This document shows, piece by piece, positions 48,053-56,574 of a DNA stretch of 64,000 bases. A program made the translations under genes and the position numbers. The notes beneath the pieces were generated by a model. It searched no databases, was not told where the DNA came from, and worked only from the letters and a program-made list of their open reading frames with translations. Location: positions 1,656,118-1,720,117 of the forward strand of contig NZ_SJPU01000001.1 of the NCBI RefSeq assembly GCF_007860105.1, written 5' to 3'. Position 1 is the stretch's first letter. Each line of letters starts with the position of its first letter. This DNA comes from Allorhodopirellula heiligendammensis. GTDB lineage: Bacteria; Planctomycetota; Planctomycetia; Pirellulales; Pirellulaceae.

Positions 48053-51000
48053 CAGCGTGCTCCACCTGTGGACGAACCGCCGGTGTCCGTTGGCATGTTG
48101 TTGCTCATGGTTGATCGGGGAACATCGATCAAGTAGACGTGAGACAGCACATCTGTCGATAAGTCGGGGCCCGTGGCGGAAGCTAAGGCAGTGACAGCCA
48201 TGGGAACACCGGACGGCTTTCGAGACGTGATGCTTTCGTAAGCATCACTCACCCTATCGAGATAGCCCTGCAATCGCGCCTGCGGATCATTCCCGCTGCC
48301 ACGGCCTCCAGGCAACTTGGCCCACAGTTCGGTGGCGATCTCATCAATGTGGCTGAGGTCGATGGTGAACTCTCCATCGGTCGACTCCAGTGTGACGTTC
48401 TGTCCGCCTTGAAACGCGACCAACTCGAGCTGGTATGATGTCGCTCCGGCAGCCTCGTACTTGACCTTGGGCGAGCGCCCTGTGAGGACCATATCGGATT
48501 GAATCGGAGCGATATGAAATGGACGAGGCATCATCGCATACAGAGGTCGAGCGTCTACGACGAACACCCTTCCCGCGCAGACGACGTAAATGGTGTCCTT
48601 GGTGAATGCGATGTCTTGCATGCCCCGATCGGTGCTCAATTCTTTGGGGCGAGGCATTAACAGAAGGCGGTGCCGTTCCTCATTGTTGTCAATGGATCGA
48701 AACACGAGATCGCAACTGTCGTTGCTGACTTCCACAGCAATATTGGCAGGCAAATGAAAAGAGTCATAAGAGTTCTTGTCGTTCCAGCCCCCGCGATTCA
48801 CTTTGACCGACGTTGGCAGGTCGTAGATGAAGCCTTGGTAAATCTGCTGCGTTTTTTTGTCGCCAAACGGCCCGCTTGAAAGTCCACTTCCCAGAGAGGC
48901 AAATGGGGCAGAGCGGTAGATTAGCCGGCGTTCTTTCATTTTCGGGCCCCACAGCAACCCATCAAAAGTCCAGCCATCGGCAACACGCTGGCCGCTCAGT
49001 TTGTCTCTGTCGGCCCGCGTTGTCCCATTGATCGTGAGTCGCTTCATGTCGGGCATGGTGTAATAGGCCCAGCGATCTGAGTTGCTGACGCCAATCACTT
49101 TGTTGCCAATCGATACAAGCTTTCCACTCTCAACGTTGGCTTCGCCAGCTATTTGGAGATCAAGCAGTTTTAGTCGAGTGATACTCGCCTCACGGTTTCC
49201 CTTTGGACTGTAAGCGAGCAATTCGTTTTGAAAAAATGTAAGTGCCTCAATCGGGAACGCTACCGACAAGTTCGCTTTCGGTGCTCTCGACTGAGCGTCG
49301 AACACAGCGATTTCCCCTGACGCTCTGAAAGCGCGAAACTCGTCCTCCATCGTCTTGGCAACTGGCTGGTGCCCTCTCACCGCAATGGTGGTTTCATCCG
49401 CTGAGACACTGACTCCATCGGCAAAAAACTCGACTGACAGCGTCTCTGTAACGGGGCGATCAACTTGCACATTCCAGCGAGCAAGGTGAGTCGCATGATC
49501 TTTGCTGATGCGTGCAACGAATGTGTGGAGGCCGTCCTGACCAGATTTCGGCGTCCAGCGGAATCGATTTCCTTGCATGGATGCTCCCCTCGATTCGACC
49601 AGTTCGACGCTAGCATCCTGCACGGCGAGAGGGATATCAAATTCGATTGTGTCACCAATCGTTCCGCTTACGGACGGTGTACTCTCCAAGAACAATCTCG
49701 GCTCAGGAGGCACATCGAAGGCTGCATACGGGATGCTCAATAGATCGGGGCCCGCGATCAACAATCGCTTGCGAGTATCGTCAGCAACTATTTTGCAGCG
49801 GAAAACATCGCTCCAAGTATGACCGCCTCGTTGACTGAAGATTCTTCGTAGATGTGATGCGATGCCTTCAGGGGTTAAGTGGTGTTCCGACAGGCCATCG
49901 CGAGGGATCCACGGCTTTGGGATCGCAAATCGCTTGATTGCTTTTCCATCGTTGAGTGATGCAAGTATTAATTCCGATTTCTCAACTCCGAATATCCACG
50001 AGTTATCAACAGAGACTGCTTCGGGGATCGTGTCATATTCACCGAGTTGCTGTTTAAAGTCGGGGGCGTAGATCTCACCTCGAATCGCTACGAAACGCCC
50101 CAGTCGATCAACGTACGGTATGGGCGTTCGATGGTTATATTTGCTCACACCGTGTTCGACGTGAGTCCATCCCCGCTGATCGGCGAGCTGTACTGAAATC
50201 GGTCCACGCCAATTGCGGACAACCCAGGTTCCATCGTACGTTGCCTGGCCAGGCCCCGCGCAGGTTGGCCATGTCTTAACAATCTCCAGCGTGTTTACAT
50301 TGATTTGATAGCTGTTTCCTCGGTCAGCAAACGCGAATGCGAAGTCGACTTGAGGCGACTTAGGGCACGTCACCGAAACGCTGCTTTCATCGGACAATGA
50401 AATCTTTTTCTGCAGTTCCAGTGTTACGGCGTCGATGATCGCGATACCTGCAGGACTTGCGTAAGAGACCAGAAATTTCTCGCCATCCGGGAGAGGTTTG
50501 TAGTCCACTGCGACAACGTTACCTGATAGTTTGACCAACTTGACAGACTCTTGCGTTCCGCCTGTTTCAATGACGTCATGGGTGAGGAAGCCGACTTCCC
50601 GCTGCCAGGGACCAACGATCGCGAGGGTGCCCGCCGCGGGAGCGTATGAGTAACGCGGCACGTACTTTTGGTCAAAGTATGTGCGGCGTTCCTCATCGGT
50701 GAACTCACGTTGTGGGAGCGAGAGTTTGAAGAACGGCCCGAAGGGGTCACCTGACAAGGGATTGCTGACCTCGGAGGGCTCGCTGGTCTGCTGTGAGATG
50801 GCGTCCAGTTTATGGTGATCGGACGGCAATTGATTTTGAGAAGGTTCCTGCCCAGGGGTAACCTCCGTACTCTCGGTGGCGGGCGTTGTGGCGGAAGGCA
50901 CCTCGCCGGCAGTTGGTGATTCACTTCCGAGTTGAGCCAACTGTTGAGGCTCGGTGCGACTTGCCGTCCACCAAATCAAGACCAAAAATAGGCTGCCAAT

Positions 51001-51117
51001 CCCAAAGACAAGACTTGCCGATCCAAGGAACACCACGACCGGACTGGTGAAGTACGCAGTGGGTGACCGTTGCTCAGTCGGTTGCGGGCGGTGGGACATC
51101 TGTTTCGTGTCAGCCAT
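48052..51117 (-). CDS. Membrane-anchored propeller protein with shared C-module
   Basis: 1021 residues. An N-terminal TM helix (V-V-V-F-L-G-S-A-S-L-V-F-G-I-G-S-L-F) is followed by a low-complexity linker, a propeller, an Ig-like insertion (G-N-R-F-R-W-T-P-K-S-G-Q-D-G-L-H-T-F), a second propeller, and the C-terminal module (V-S-D-A-Y-E-S-I-T-S-R-K-P-S-G-V-P-M-A-V, Y-L-I-D-V-P). It is the first gene of the minus-strand series. A bulged inverted repeat lies just upstream of its ATG. Function unknown. Confidence 0.7.
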   Translation of the reverse strand: MADTKQMSHRPQPTEQRSPTAYFTSPVVVFLGSASLVFGIGSLFLVLIWWTASRTEPQQLAQLGSESPTAGEVPSATTPATESTEVTPGQEPSQNQLPSDHHKLDAISQQTSEPSEVSNPLSGDPFGPFFKLSLPQREFTDEERRTYFDQKYVPRYSYAPAAGTLAIVGPWQREVGFLTHDVIETGGTQESVKLVKLSGNVVAVDYKPLPDGEKFLVSYASPAGIAIIDAVTLELQKKISLSDESSVSVTCPKSPQVDFAFAFADRGNSYQINVNTLEIVKTWPTCAGPGQATYDGTWVVRNWRGPISVQLADQRGWTHVEHGVSKYNHRTPIPYVDRLGRFVAIRGEIYAPDFKQQLGEYDTIPEAVSVDNSWIFGVEKSELILASLNDGKAIKRFAIPKPWIPRDGLSEHHLTPEGIASHLRRIFSQRGGHTWSDVFRCKIVADDTRKRLLIAGPDLLSIPYAAFDVPPEPRLFLESTPSVSGTIGDTIEFDIPLAVQDASVELVESRGASMQGNRFRWTPKSGQDGLHTFVARISKDHATHLARWNVQVDRPVTETLSVEFFADGVSVSADETTIAVRGHQPVAKTMEDEFRAFRASGEIAVFDAQSRAPKANLSVAFPIEALTFFQNELLAYSPKGNREASITRLKLLDLQIAGEANVESGKLVSIGNKVIGVSNSDRWAYYTMPDMKRLTINGTTRADRDKLSGQRVADGWTFDGLLWGPKMKERRLIYRSAPFASLGSGLSSGPFGDKKTQQIYQGFIYDLPTSVKVNRGGWNDKNSYDSFHLPANIAVEVSNDSCDLVFRSIDNNEERHRLLLMPRPKELSTDRGMQDIAFTKDTIYVVCAGRVFVVDARPLYAMMPRPFHIAPIQSDMVLTGRSPKVKYEAAGATSYQLELVAFQGGQNVTLESTDGEFTIDLSHIDEIATELWAKLPGGRGSGNDPQARLQGYLDRVSDAYESITSRKPSGVPMAVTALASATGPDLSTDVLSHVYLIDVPRSTMSNNMPTDTGGSSTGGAR

Positions 51118-51133
51118 CGTTAACGTTGAAGAA

Positions 51134-51172
51134 GAGGTCCTCCAGATACGACTACGTGTGGCTGGAGACCTC
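51134..51172 (-). promoter_or_regulatory. Bulged inverted repeat in the 5' leader of the propeller operon
   Basis: The arms GAGGTCCTCCAG and CTGGAGACCTC pair over 11 bp with one extra C, 17-55 bp before the start of the 48052-51117 gene. It could be an RNA hairpin controlling translation or a protein-binding operator; neither is shown. Confidence 0.4.
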
Positions 51173-51501
51173 GTAAGGTAAGATCGTACACCATAGAAGG
51201 AGACTTGTGTTGTTTTCGTGGTCTCTGCGCCGCTGGTTGAATTTTGTATCGTACTTTCGCAGATCGATGGCTAGGGCGGGCCGCTGCCTCGATGTCGGCG
51301 ATCTGCCCACCGCGCACGGCGATGTCTCGGTTGCGTGCCATGGCCTGGAGTATCGATACCCCATCGATGGGCAGTGCCGGCACGAGGCTCGGTACTGCGA
51401 CGACCTCTGCGGAGAAGAAAGACTGATAGAATGGCTACGGCCGCTCGCCGCTACGAGCCAATTCCAACTGAACCAATGTTGAACGTGCATTCGATCTGCT
51501 T
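51173..51501. other. Divergent intergenic region
   Basis: About 330 bp between the minus-strand propeller operon and the zinc-ribbon gene at 51502. Short frames here lack coding character; it presumably contains both promoters, but no box could be fixed. Confidence 0.4.
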
Positions 51502-52029
51502 ATGAAACTGATTTCATTAACCTGCAACCACTGTGGCGCGCCGCTCGACGTTCCAAAATCAGCGAAGTTCGTGACGTGCGCCTACTGCAACGCACGCTTA
51601 TCGATTCATCACACTGGCAGCACGTATTCCACTGAGTTACTCGACGAGATCAAGCAAACCACCGACACCCTCGTTCGAGACGTGGAAAAACTGAAGGGGA
51701 ATTCCGAACTCGACCGGCTCGATCGGCAGTGGGATCGGGATCGCAGTCAATTCATGTCCACCCATGAGAACGGAACTCAGAGTGTGCCGTCGAAGGGGCC
51801 GATCCTGTTCGGAACCGGCTGCGTGGCCATGTTTGGAGTCTTTTGGACCATCCTCGCGGGCAGCATGTTTCCGCCGATGGCCTTATTTGGAATCGTTTTT
51901 ATTCTCTTCGCCGTCGGAAGCGGGATCTATGGCAGCAAGAAGGCTGATCAGTACGAGCAAGCCAAGCGGAGCTATCATCAGCAACGCCGCAAATTAATTG
52001 CCGAGCAAAACCAAGCAGAGGCGGATTGA
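51502..52029 (+). CDS. Zinc-ribbon, coiled-coil and two-TM protein
   Basis: A 175-residue protein with a zinc ribbon at the N-terminus (C-N-H-C and C-A-Y-C), a charged helical stretch (D-R-L-D-R-Q-W-D-R-D-R-S), two transmembrane helices (about 98-140), and a charged helical tail rich in Gln and Arg. It resembles small planctomycete membrane proteins of unknown role. It is the last gene before the tRNA-Pro fragment that marks the left edge of the mobile segment. Confidence 0.65.
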   Translation: MKLISLTCNHCGAPLDVPKSAKFVTCAYCNARLSIHHTGSTYSTELLDEIKQTTDTLVRDVEKLKGNSELDRLDRQWDRDRSQFMSTHENGTQSVPSKGPILFGTGCVAMFGVFWTILAGSMFPPMALFGIVFILFAVGSGIYGSKKADQYEQAKRSYHQQRRKLIAEQNQAEAD

Positions 52030-52185
52030 GACGCTCTGCAACCCCGTATCACCCAGCGGGCAATTCAAAGGTGCAGCCAGATCCGACCCCGATTCGTCAT
52101 CCGCACGCGCTCATTGCCCGTCGACGGACGCCGTACCCTATCTGTCCAACCACGAGACGCGCTGCAGCGGCGCCAGCCCAACACG

Positions 52186-52219
52186 AAAAAAAACCGGAAA
52201 ACAACTGCTTTCCGGGGTT
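52186..52219 (-). terminator. Terminator of the former tRNA-Pro gene
   Basis: Read on the minus strand, the arms CCGGAAA / TTTCCGG are followed by eight T, about 10 bp after the tRNA 3' end. This indicates that the tRNA fragment still sits at its native downstream flank. Confidence 0.8.
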
Positions 52220-52229
52220 TTCGATCGAT

Positions 52230-52279
52230 CGGGATGACAAGATTCGAACTTGCGACCTCTGCACCCCCAGTGCAGTCGC
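52230..52279 (-). pseudogene. 3' half of tRNA-Pro(GGG); probable attachment site
   Basis: On the minus strand the sequence gives an anticodon stem-loop (CTGCA, loop CTGGGGG with anticodon GGG, TGCAG), a variable loop, a T-arm with loop TTCGAAT, and an acceptor 3' strand ending CATCCCGA. It is intact from about tRNA position 23 to the 3' end. The D-arm and acceptor 5' strand expected at higher coordinates are absent, and the sequence diverges after 52279. This is the usual trace of site-specific integration at a tRNA 3' end: the fragment keeps the old flank and terminator on the left, and the element lies to the right. The intact tRNA should be at the other end of the element, outside this window. 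Confidence 0.8.
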
Positions 52280-52319
52280 CTGCTCGAAAACGCAGTGTTT
52301 TGCGGCGTTTCAGAAGGCC

Positions 52320-52378
52320 GGTGATACCTTTTCTCTTCCCGATCGTGTAAAAAAGGTATCACCGAGGGTATCACCGAG
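52320..52378 (+). repeat. Three copies of GGTATCACCGAG-type word upstream of the integrase
   Basis: One copy is inverted (GGTGATACC at 52320-52328, within a 13-bp arm) and two are direct and abutting at 52355-52366 and 52367-52378. The arrangement resembles arm-type integrase binding sites. The inverted copy and its first partner can also form a 13-bp hairpin. Confidence 0.65.
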
Positions 52379-52404
52379 CAGTCAAACCAACAGGAGGATC
52401 TATC

Positions 52405-53922
52405 GTGCCGAGAAAGCGTCAAATGACTTGGCAAGCGGGGACTGAGAACCGTAGCGGCCGCTGGCGGAAAAAGTATAAGGGCCGGGTCTTTCAGGCTTCA
52501 GGCGGACGCGGCAAGCACGACGGGGAGGCCTACAGCAACGCATGGGACGGCTTTCAGGAATTCAAAAAGAAGATCGATGAGGAGGAAGCGCAAAAGCCGA
52601 AGCCGCAGCAGGCGGAGTACGATGAGGCCATTGGGGAATGGCGGCTCGTGCTGCAATGGTCGATGGAAAATGCCAACACGCAGTACGCGTCACTAGCGAG
52701 AAGCAAAGTTGAAGAATTGACGACCCGCCTGGAACGTTCTAAGCCGCAGCCGCTGAATCCGGAGGATCGATTCCGTTCCCACCTCGGCTGGCCAGCACAT
52801 CTCATTGAATCGGTGGCTGCCCGTATCCCGAAGCCTTCGGAGCCGACAGATCAATCGCCACCGGTAGTAATCGACCCATCTACGCTGGACACCTCGTCGA
52901 TGGATGGCACTTCGCAGCGAATTGAACGTGAGATCTGGCGGGATCGTCTTCAAGTCCAGGAGCAAAAACAAGTCGAAGACCACAATACGCTTGGCACGAG
53001 TGTGGACTCCTATTTGGCGACGAAACTGGCCAAGGTTAAGGCTGGTCACCTCACCGCTGGCCGTTACGATCCCATGCGTACTCACCTGCACCACTTTCGC
53101 GATTGGCTCGGTGCATCGACTGCGGTCACGTCGATCAATGGAAAGGTTCTTACTGATTATCATTCGGAAATGCTCACTGCTATCTCCGAAGAGAGGCTGT
53201 CTGCTGATTACACCAAGAACCGGCTAGCCACCGTCAAATCTTTCGTCCAATGGCTTTGGCGGATCGAGGCGATCGAAGAACTGCCACGCGTACTGTCGCC
53301 TGGAAGCCACGATTTGCGAATCAGCCGCAAAACCACGACGCCTGAGGTCTTCACCATCGAGGAAGTTAAAACTCTACTCGCTGCTGCAACGGATCGCACG
53401 AAGCTGTACCTGCTTCTAATGCTCAACACGGGATCGACCCAGAAAGACCTAAGCGACTTGCTGCCCTCCGAGGTAGATTGGAAAAAGGGGACGATCACGC
53501 GGAAAAGATCGAAGACCGCGAAACACAAGGGTGTTCCGACCGTGACCTACGTCCTGTGGAAGGAGACGTTTCGCCTGCTGCAGCAGGAGCGAAGCTCGGA
53601 TGCCGCGACTGTACTCGTGAACCACGAGGGAACTCCACTAAAAGTGGAGACCCTAGCCGATGATGGGAAGCTGAAAAAGATCGACAACGTGGCGAGTGCA
53701 TTCTCCAGACTTAAGCGAAAGAAAGGCATCAAAAAGCCGCTAAAATACTTTCGAAAAACATCGGCGAACCTAATCAAGTCGAATAAGGATTACCGCGGAT
53801 TGGAGGTGCTATTTCTCGGCCATGCACCGGCAACGGTCGCAGACCGTCACTATACCCAAGCTCCGCAGCAACAGCTAAACGAGGCACTCGCCTGGCTCGG
53901 CAAACAGTACGGGATCGAATAG
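52405..53922 (+). CDS. Tyrosine recombinase (phage-type integrase) with altered first Arg box
   Basis: A 505-residue integrase with a GTG start at 52405; AGGAGG lies 7 bp upstream and decides this start. The basic N-terminus (K-K-Y-K-G-R-V-F) fits an arm-binding region, followed by a core-binding domain (T-A-G-R-Y-D-P-M-R-T-H-L-H-H-F) and the catalytic domain. The second Arg lies in L-K-Y-F-R-K-T, the His in L-G-H-A-P-A-T, and the Tyr nucleophile is Y483 (R-H-Y-T-Q). At the first Arg box (usual T-G-L-R-x-x-E-L) the sequence is N-T-G-S-T-Q-K-D-L (residues 341-349), with Thr at the Arg position. I recall the same replacement in other planctomycete integrases, so it need not mean loss of activity. 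It most likely integrates the element at tRNA-Pro. Confidence 0.82.
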   Translation: MPRKRQMTWQAGTENRSGRWRKKYKGRVFQASGGRGKHDGEAYSNAWDGFQEFKKKIDEEEAQKPKPQQAEYDEAIGEWRLVLQWSMENANTQYASLARSKVEELTTRLERSKPQPLNPEDRFRSHLGWPAHLIESVAARIPKPSEPTDQSPPVVIDPSTLDTSSMDGTSQRIEREIWRDRLQVQEQKQVEDHNTLGTSVDSYLATKLAKVKAGHLTAGRYDPMRTHLHHFRDWLGASTAVTSINGKVLTDYHSEMLTAISEERLSADYTKNRLATVKSFVQWLWRIEAIEELPRVLSPGSHDLRISRKTTTPEVFTIEEVKTLLAAATDRTKLYLLLMLNTGSTQKDLSDLLPSEVDWKKGTITRKRSKTAKHKGVPTVTYVLWKETFRLLQQERSSDAATVLVNHEGTPLKVETLADDGKLKKIDNVASAFSRLKRKKGIKKPLKYFRKTSANLIKSNKDYRGLEVLFLGHAPATVADRHYTQAPQQQLNEALAWLGKQYGIE

Positions 53923-53958
53923 AGCGGGCGCAGCACCCATCTTTGAGCGACAAGCCCG

Positions 53959-54168
53959 TCAGTGAAGGGATTCCATCCCCAAAATTGGACGTGATGGCCT
54001 GCGCTTTGTTAGAGCCACCTTTGCAGCACTGGCGGCCAACCCAGTATTGCATTTGACGAAGCGAATCATCGCAGTGGTGACGATGCCGGTGGGTCCATAA
54101 AAGCCTTTGCAAGAATCGACCGACTGGGTGCAAAGGTAAATAGGCACACCGGCAAGCAGTCCGATCAT
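53959..54168 (-). CDS. Possible small protein with good ribosome site
   Basis: A 69-residue frame starting at ATG 54168 with GGAGG 7 bp upstream. The N-terminus is hydrophobic (M-I-G-L-L-A-G-V-P-I-Y-L-C) and the C-terminus basic (K-V-A-L-T-K-R-R-P-S-R-P). No family was recognised. The region has mixed coding character and could also be a decayed gene. Confidence 0.35.
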   Translation of the reverse strand: MIGLLAGVPIYLCTQSVDSCKGFYGPTGIVTTAMIRFVKCNTGLAASAAKVALTKRRPSRPILGMESLH

Positions 54169-54795
54169 GTGCGGTCCTCCACTCGCTGACCTGGCTGCCG
54201 ATCCGTGGCGACCTCTACTCGGATGCGAACACCGCAGGGCAGTTCAATGGTGGTGCAGGCAAGAGATGGGGCCGCTTGATCAGTTGCTCCGGCATCTATC
54301 AGGAGAACAACGGGACGACAAAGTCTCGTCACCGATTCAACCGCGAACCGTCGGACAACTGAGCCCGTTTTAAAATCCGGATTTTACCGCCGGCCGGACG
54401 GTGTCAGTCGGCAAGTAAACAACTTCGCTCGACCATGGCCTCGGCTCGGTTGAGTTGCCGTTGGTTGGTGACGGTGACACGCCATCTAGAAAGTCGGAGC
54501 GACCCGCGAGAGTGTTACCGAGCAGGCGATCGAGAGCGGATTTGGCCCGACGGCGGAGGAAGGAAGCGAGTGGCGATACTTTGGCCGCATCGAAGCATGA
54601 TCTTCCCGAAGTGGCACCACCGCCTATGACGCGTACAACTCCCCAAACGGCGCAGCGACGGACCGATTCGGTAGCTGAGGATGGCAGGTGAGGTGCACCA
54701 GTCCAATCCCACCTTTCAGGAGCTTGGGTAGCTGCACGTATTATCGTGCAGCCCGTCGACGCTTCCCGAACAACATGCAGCAACCACCTGTCCGA
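54169..54795. other. Intergenic stretch between the two recombinase genes
   Basis: About 630 bp with no confident gene. One plus frame to 54360 (C-S-G-I-Y-Q-E-N-N-G-T-T-K-S) and one minus frame (54370-54783, with R-R-R-A-K-S-A-L-D-R-L-L-G) have protein-like stretches that may be remnants of decayed genes. A perfect hairpin sits at 54731. Confidence 0.4.
54731..54752. terminator. Perfect 8-bp hairpin after intI
   Basis: The arms GCTGCACG and CGTGCAGC flank a TATTAT loop. It lies about 45 bp beyond the stop of the integron integrase, where a terminator would be expected, but it has no T-run. Confidence 0.45.
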
Positions 54796-56574
54796 TCAGC
54801 TCAATGACAGGAAGCCGCCCACCACGACTGAGGCCCGCTGGAATGCCCTTGCCGCGTGGCTCCACCACCCCAACCGAGTTCGCCGCGGACCTGCCAATGA
54901 TGCTGCGGGTGCTGGTCTCGCATCACTCACGCGTCTCGCCGCCGCGTCGCTTGGACCTGCGTCGCTTGGACCTGCGTCGCTTGGACTTGCGTTGCGGCTC
55001 TTCAGCGTGTGGCCCTTGGGTGCTGACAGCTCGCTCTCCAACGCTGTGAGCTTGCGAGCAACTCCGACGTTCTCGCAAGCCGCCAGGTGCTCGGGATTTG
55101 CTGACTCCGCTTCCGAGCCTTCGACTGCCCCATCACCGCCACACGATTCTGCCTGCGCCGAGTCTCCCGTGTCCGCGGCAGCCGCTTCGTGGTTGGGGGC
55201 AATCGCAGCGTGATTCGACGTCATCCGATCCAGCGGACTGACCACCTTCACGTCCTCGCGGTTGAGCGAGTGCAAGTAAATCCGCGTCGTCTTGATGTCC
55301 GCGTGACCGAGCAACTCCTGGATGGTGCAGATATCGGTTCCCTCACGCAGCAGATGCGTGGCAAAGCTATGACGAAAAACATGCGAGCTGATGTGCTTGT
55401 GGATCCCTGCCTTCTGTACCGCCGCTCGCAAGTTCGCTGGGAACGTGTCTTTGTGCAAATGATGTCGTCGCAGTACACGGGTCCGTGGGTCGCGTGACAG
55501 GCGGTGGGACGCGAACAAATATTGCCACTTCAATTCTCGTGCAGCAGCGGGATACTTCCGCTCCAACGCCTTCGGTAGGCACACCGACGCTTGACCCTGT
55601 TCTAAATCGTGCTCGTGCAGCACGCGACGCGATTCCATCCACTTCCGGATGTCCGGAACGACGCTCGCTGGCATCGGCACGATTCGACTCTTGCCTCCCT
55701 TGGAGGCGTGGACTTCGATCACCATCCGGTCAAAGTCGAAATCCTTCATTCGCAGCCGCAACGCTTCACTGATCCGCATCCCGCATCCATAGAGCAGCTT
55801 GGCGATCAACAAATGAACGCCGTTTAGGTGGGCGAAAATCTGCTCAATCTCATCCACGCTCAGTACGGTGGGAATCTGTTTCCCCTTGCTCGAGCGAATC
55901 GCCTGCACTTCGCCCATTTCGCGTTTCAACACATGTTGAAACACGTACAAGAGGGCGTAGAAAGCTCGATTCTGAGTCGATGGGGCAACATTCCCATCCA
56001 CTGCGAGATCCGTCAAATGGGCCTCCACATCGGTCGCGTGAATCTCAGCAAAATCCGCTTGGCACTTGAGCCCTCGATCTTGCATGAACGCCTTCACATT
56101 CGACACGTAGGCTCGTTCGGTCTCGAGCGTGTCCTGCCGCCCGCGTATGGCACGACGCAGGTTCTGGATCACGTCCGGCTCACTCGGATCGATATGGCCA
56201 ACAACGTCTTCGATCTCCTCGGCCGTGACGTCACCTGACTCTCTCAGCCGTTCTTCTTTGACCTTCTCCGCGAGTGCAAGATCTTCGAGTTTCGTCCGAA
56301 TGAACATCAGGTCATCAAACGGAGCGGCCTGGACGTAACGGCGATAGCAAATCAGCGACTGAATGATTTTGAGACGTTTCCAAGCGGGCGTTTTGCGGCG
56401 CAGGCGGTCGCGGAGGAACGCGATCACATCGTCGGCTGTGAATTCCCAGGTCGCCTGGGGCTTGCGACCATGGAAGCGACTGAGCTTCTCGAACCAAATC
56501 TTCGCCCACTTATCACGCTGCTCGTGCCAATTGTCTTGAGGCCACCTCGTTTCAGCCTGACTAGAGCCAGCCAT
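54796..56574 (-). CDS. intI: Integron integrase with extra N- and C-terminal regions
   Basis: A 592-residue site-specific tyrosine recombinase that inserts and excises gene cassettes at attI and attC. The core matches IntI proteins: Arg box Y-G-C-G-M-R-I-S-E-A-L, the IntI-only insertion (L-E-R-K-Y-P-A-A-A-R-E-L-K-W-Q-Y-L-F-A-S, then R-R-H-H-L-H), H-V-F-R-H-S-F-A-T-H-L-L, L-L-G-H-A-D-I-K-T-T, and Tyr in R-I-Y-L-H. Typical IntI is about 320-340 residues; this one has about 140 extra at the N-terminus (itself resembling a core-binding domain, D-V-I-A-F-L-R-D-R-L) and a 143-residue low-complexity tail, partly from a 15-bp repeat at 54945-54989. ATG 56574 is chosen because AAAGGA precedes it by 7 bp; a longer start at 56622 is possible. 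It reads away from the cassettes, as in all integrons. Confidence 0.93.
   Translation of the reverse strand: MAGSSQAETRWPQDNWHEQRDKWAKIWFEKLSRFHGRKPQATWEFTADDVIAFLRDRLRRKTPAWKRLKIIQSLICYRRYVQAAPFDDLMFIRTKLEDLALAEKVKEERLRESGDVTAEEIEDVVGHIDPSEPDVIQNLRRAIRGRQDTLETERAYVSNVKAFMQDRGLKCQADFAEIHATDVEAHLTDLAVDGNVAPSTQNRAFYALLYVFQHVLKREMGEVQAIRSSKGKQIPTVLSVDEIEQIFAHLNGVHLLIAKLLYGCGMRISEALRLRMKDFDFDRMVIEVHASKGGKSRIVPMPASVVPDIRKWMESRRVLHEHDLEQGQASVCLPKALERKYPAAARELKWQYLFASHRLSRDPRTRVLRRHHLHKDTFPANLRAAVQKAGIHKHISSHVFRHSFATHLLREGTDICTIQELLGHADIKTTRIYLHSLNREDVKVVSPLDRMTSNHAAIAPNHEAAAADTGDSAQAESCGGDGAVEGSEAESANPEHLAACENVGVARKLTALESELSAPKGHTLKSRNASPSDAGPSDAGPSDAAARRVSDARPAPAASLAGPRRTRLGWWSHAARAFQRASVVVGGFLSLS

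Noticed and set aside
52230-52320. Complete tRNA-Pro gene
   Set aside because: Only the anticodon arm, T-arm and 3' acceptor strand are present; the D-arm and 5' acceptor strand cannot be found within the expected distance.
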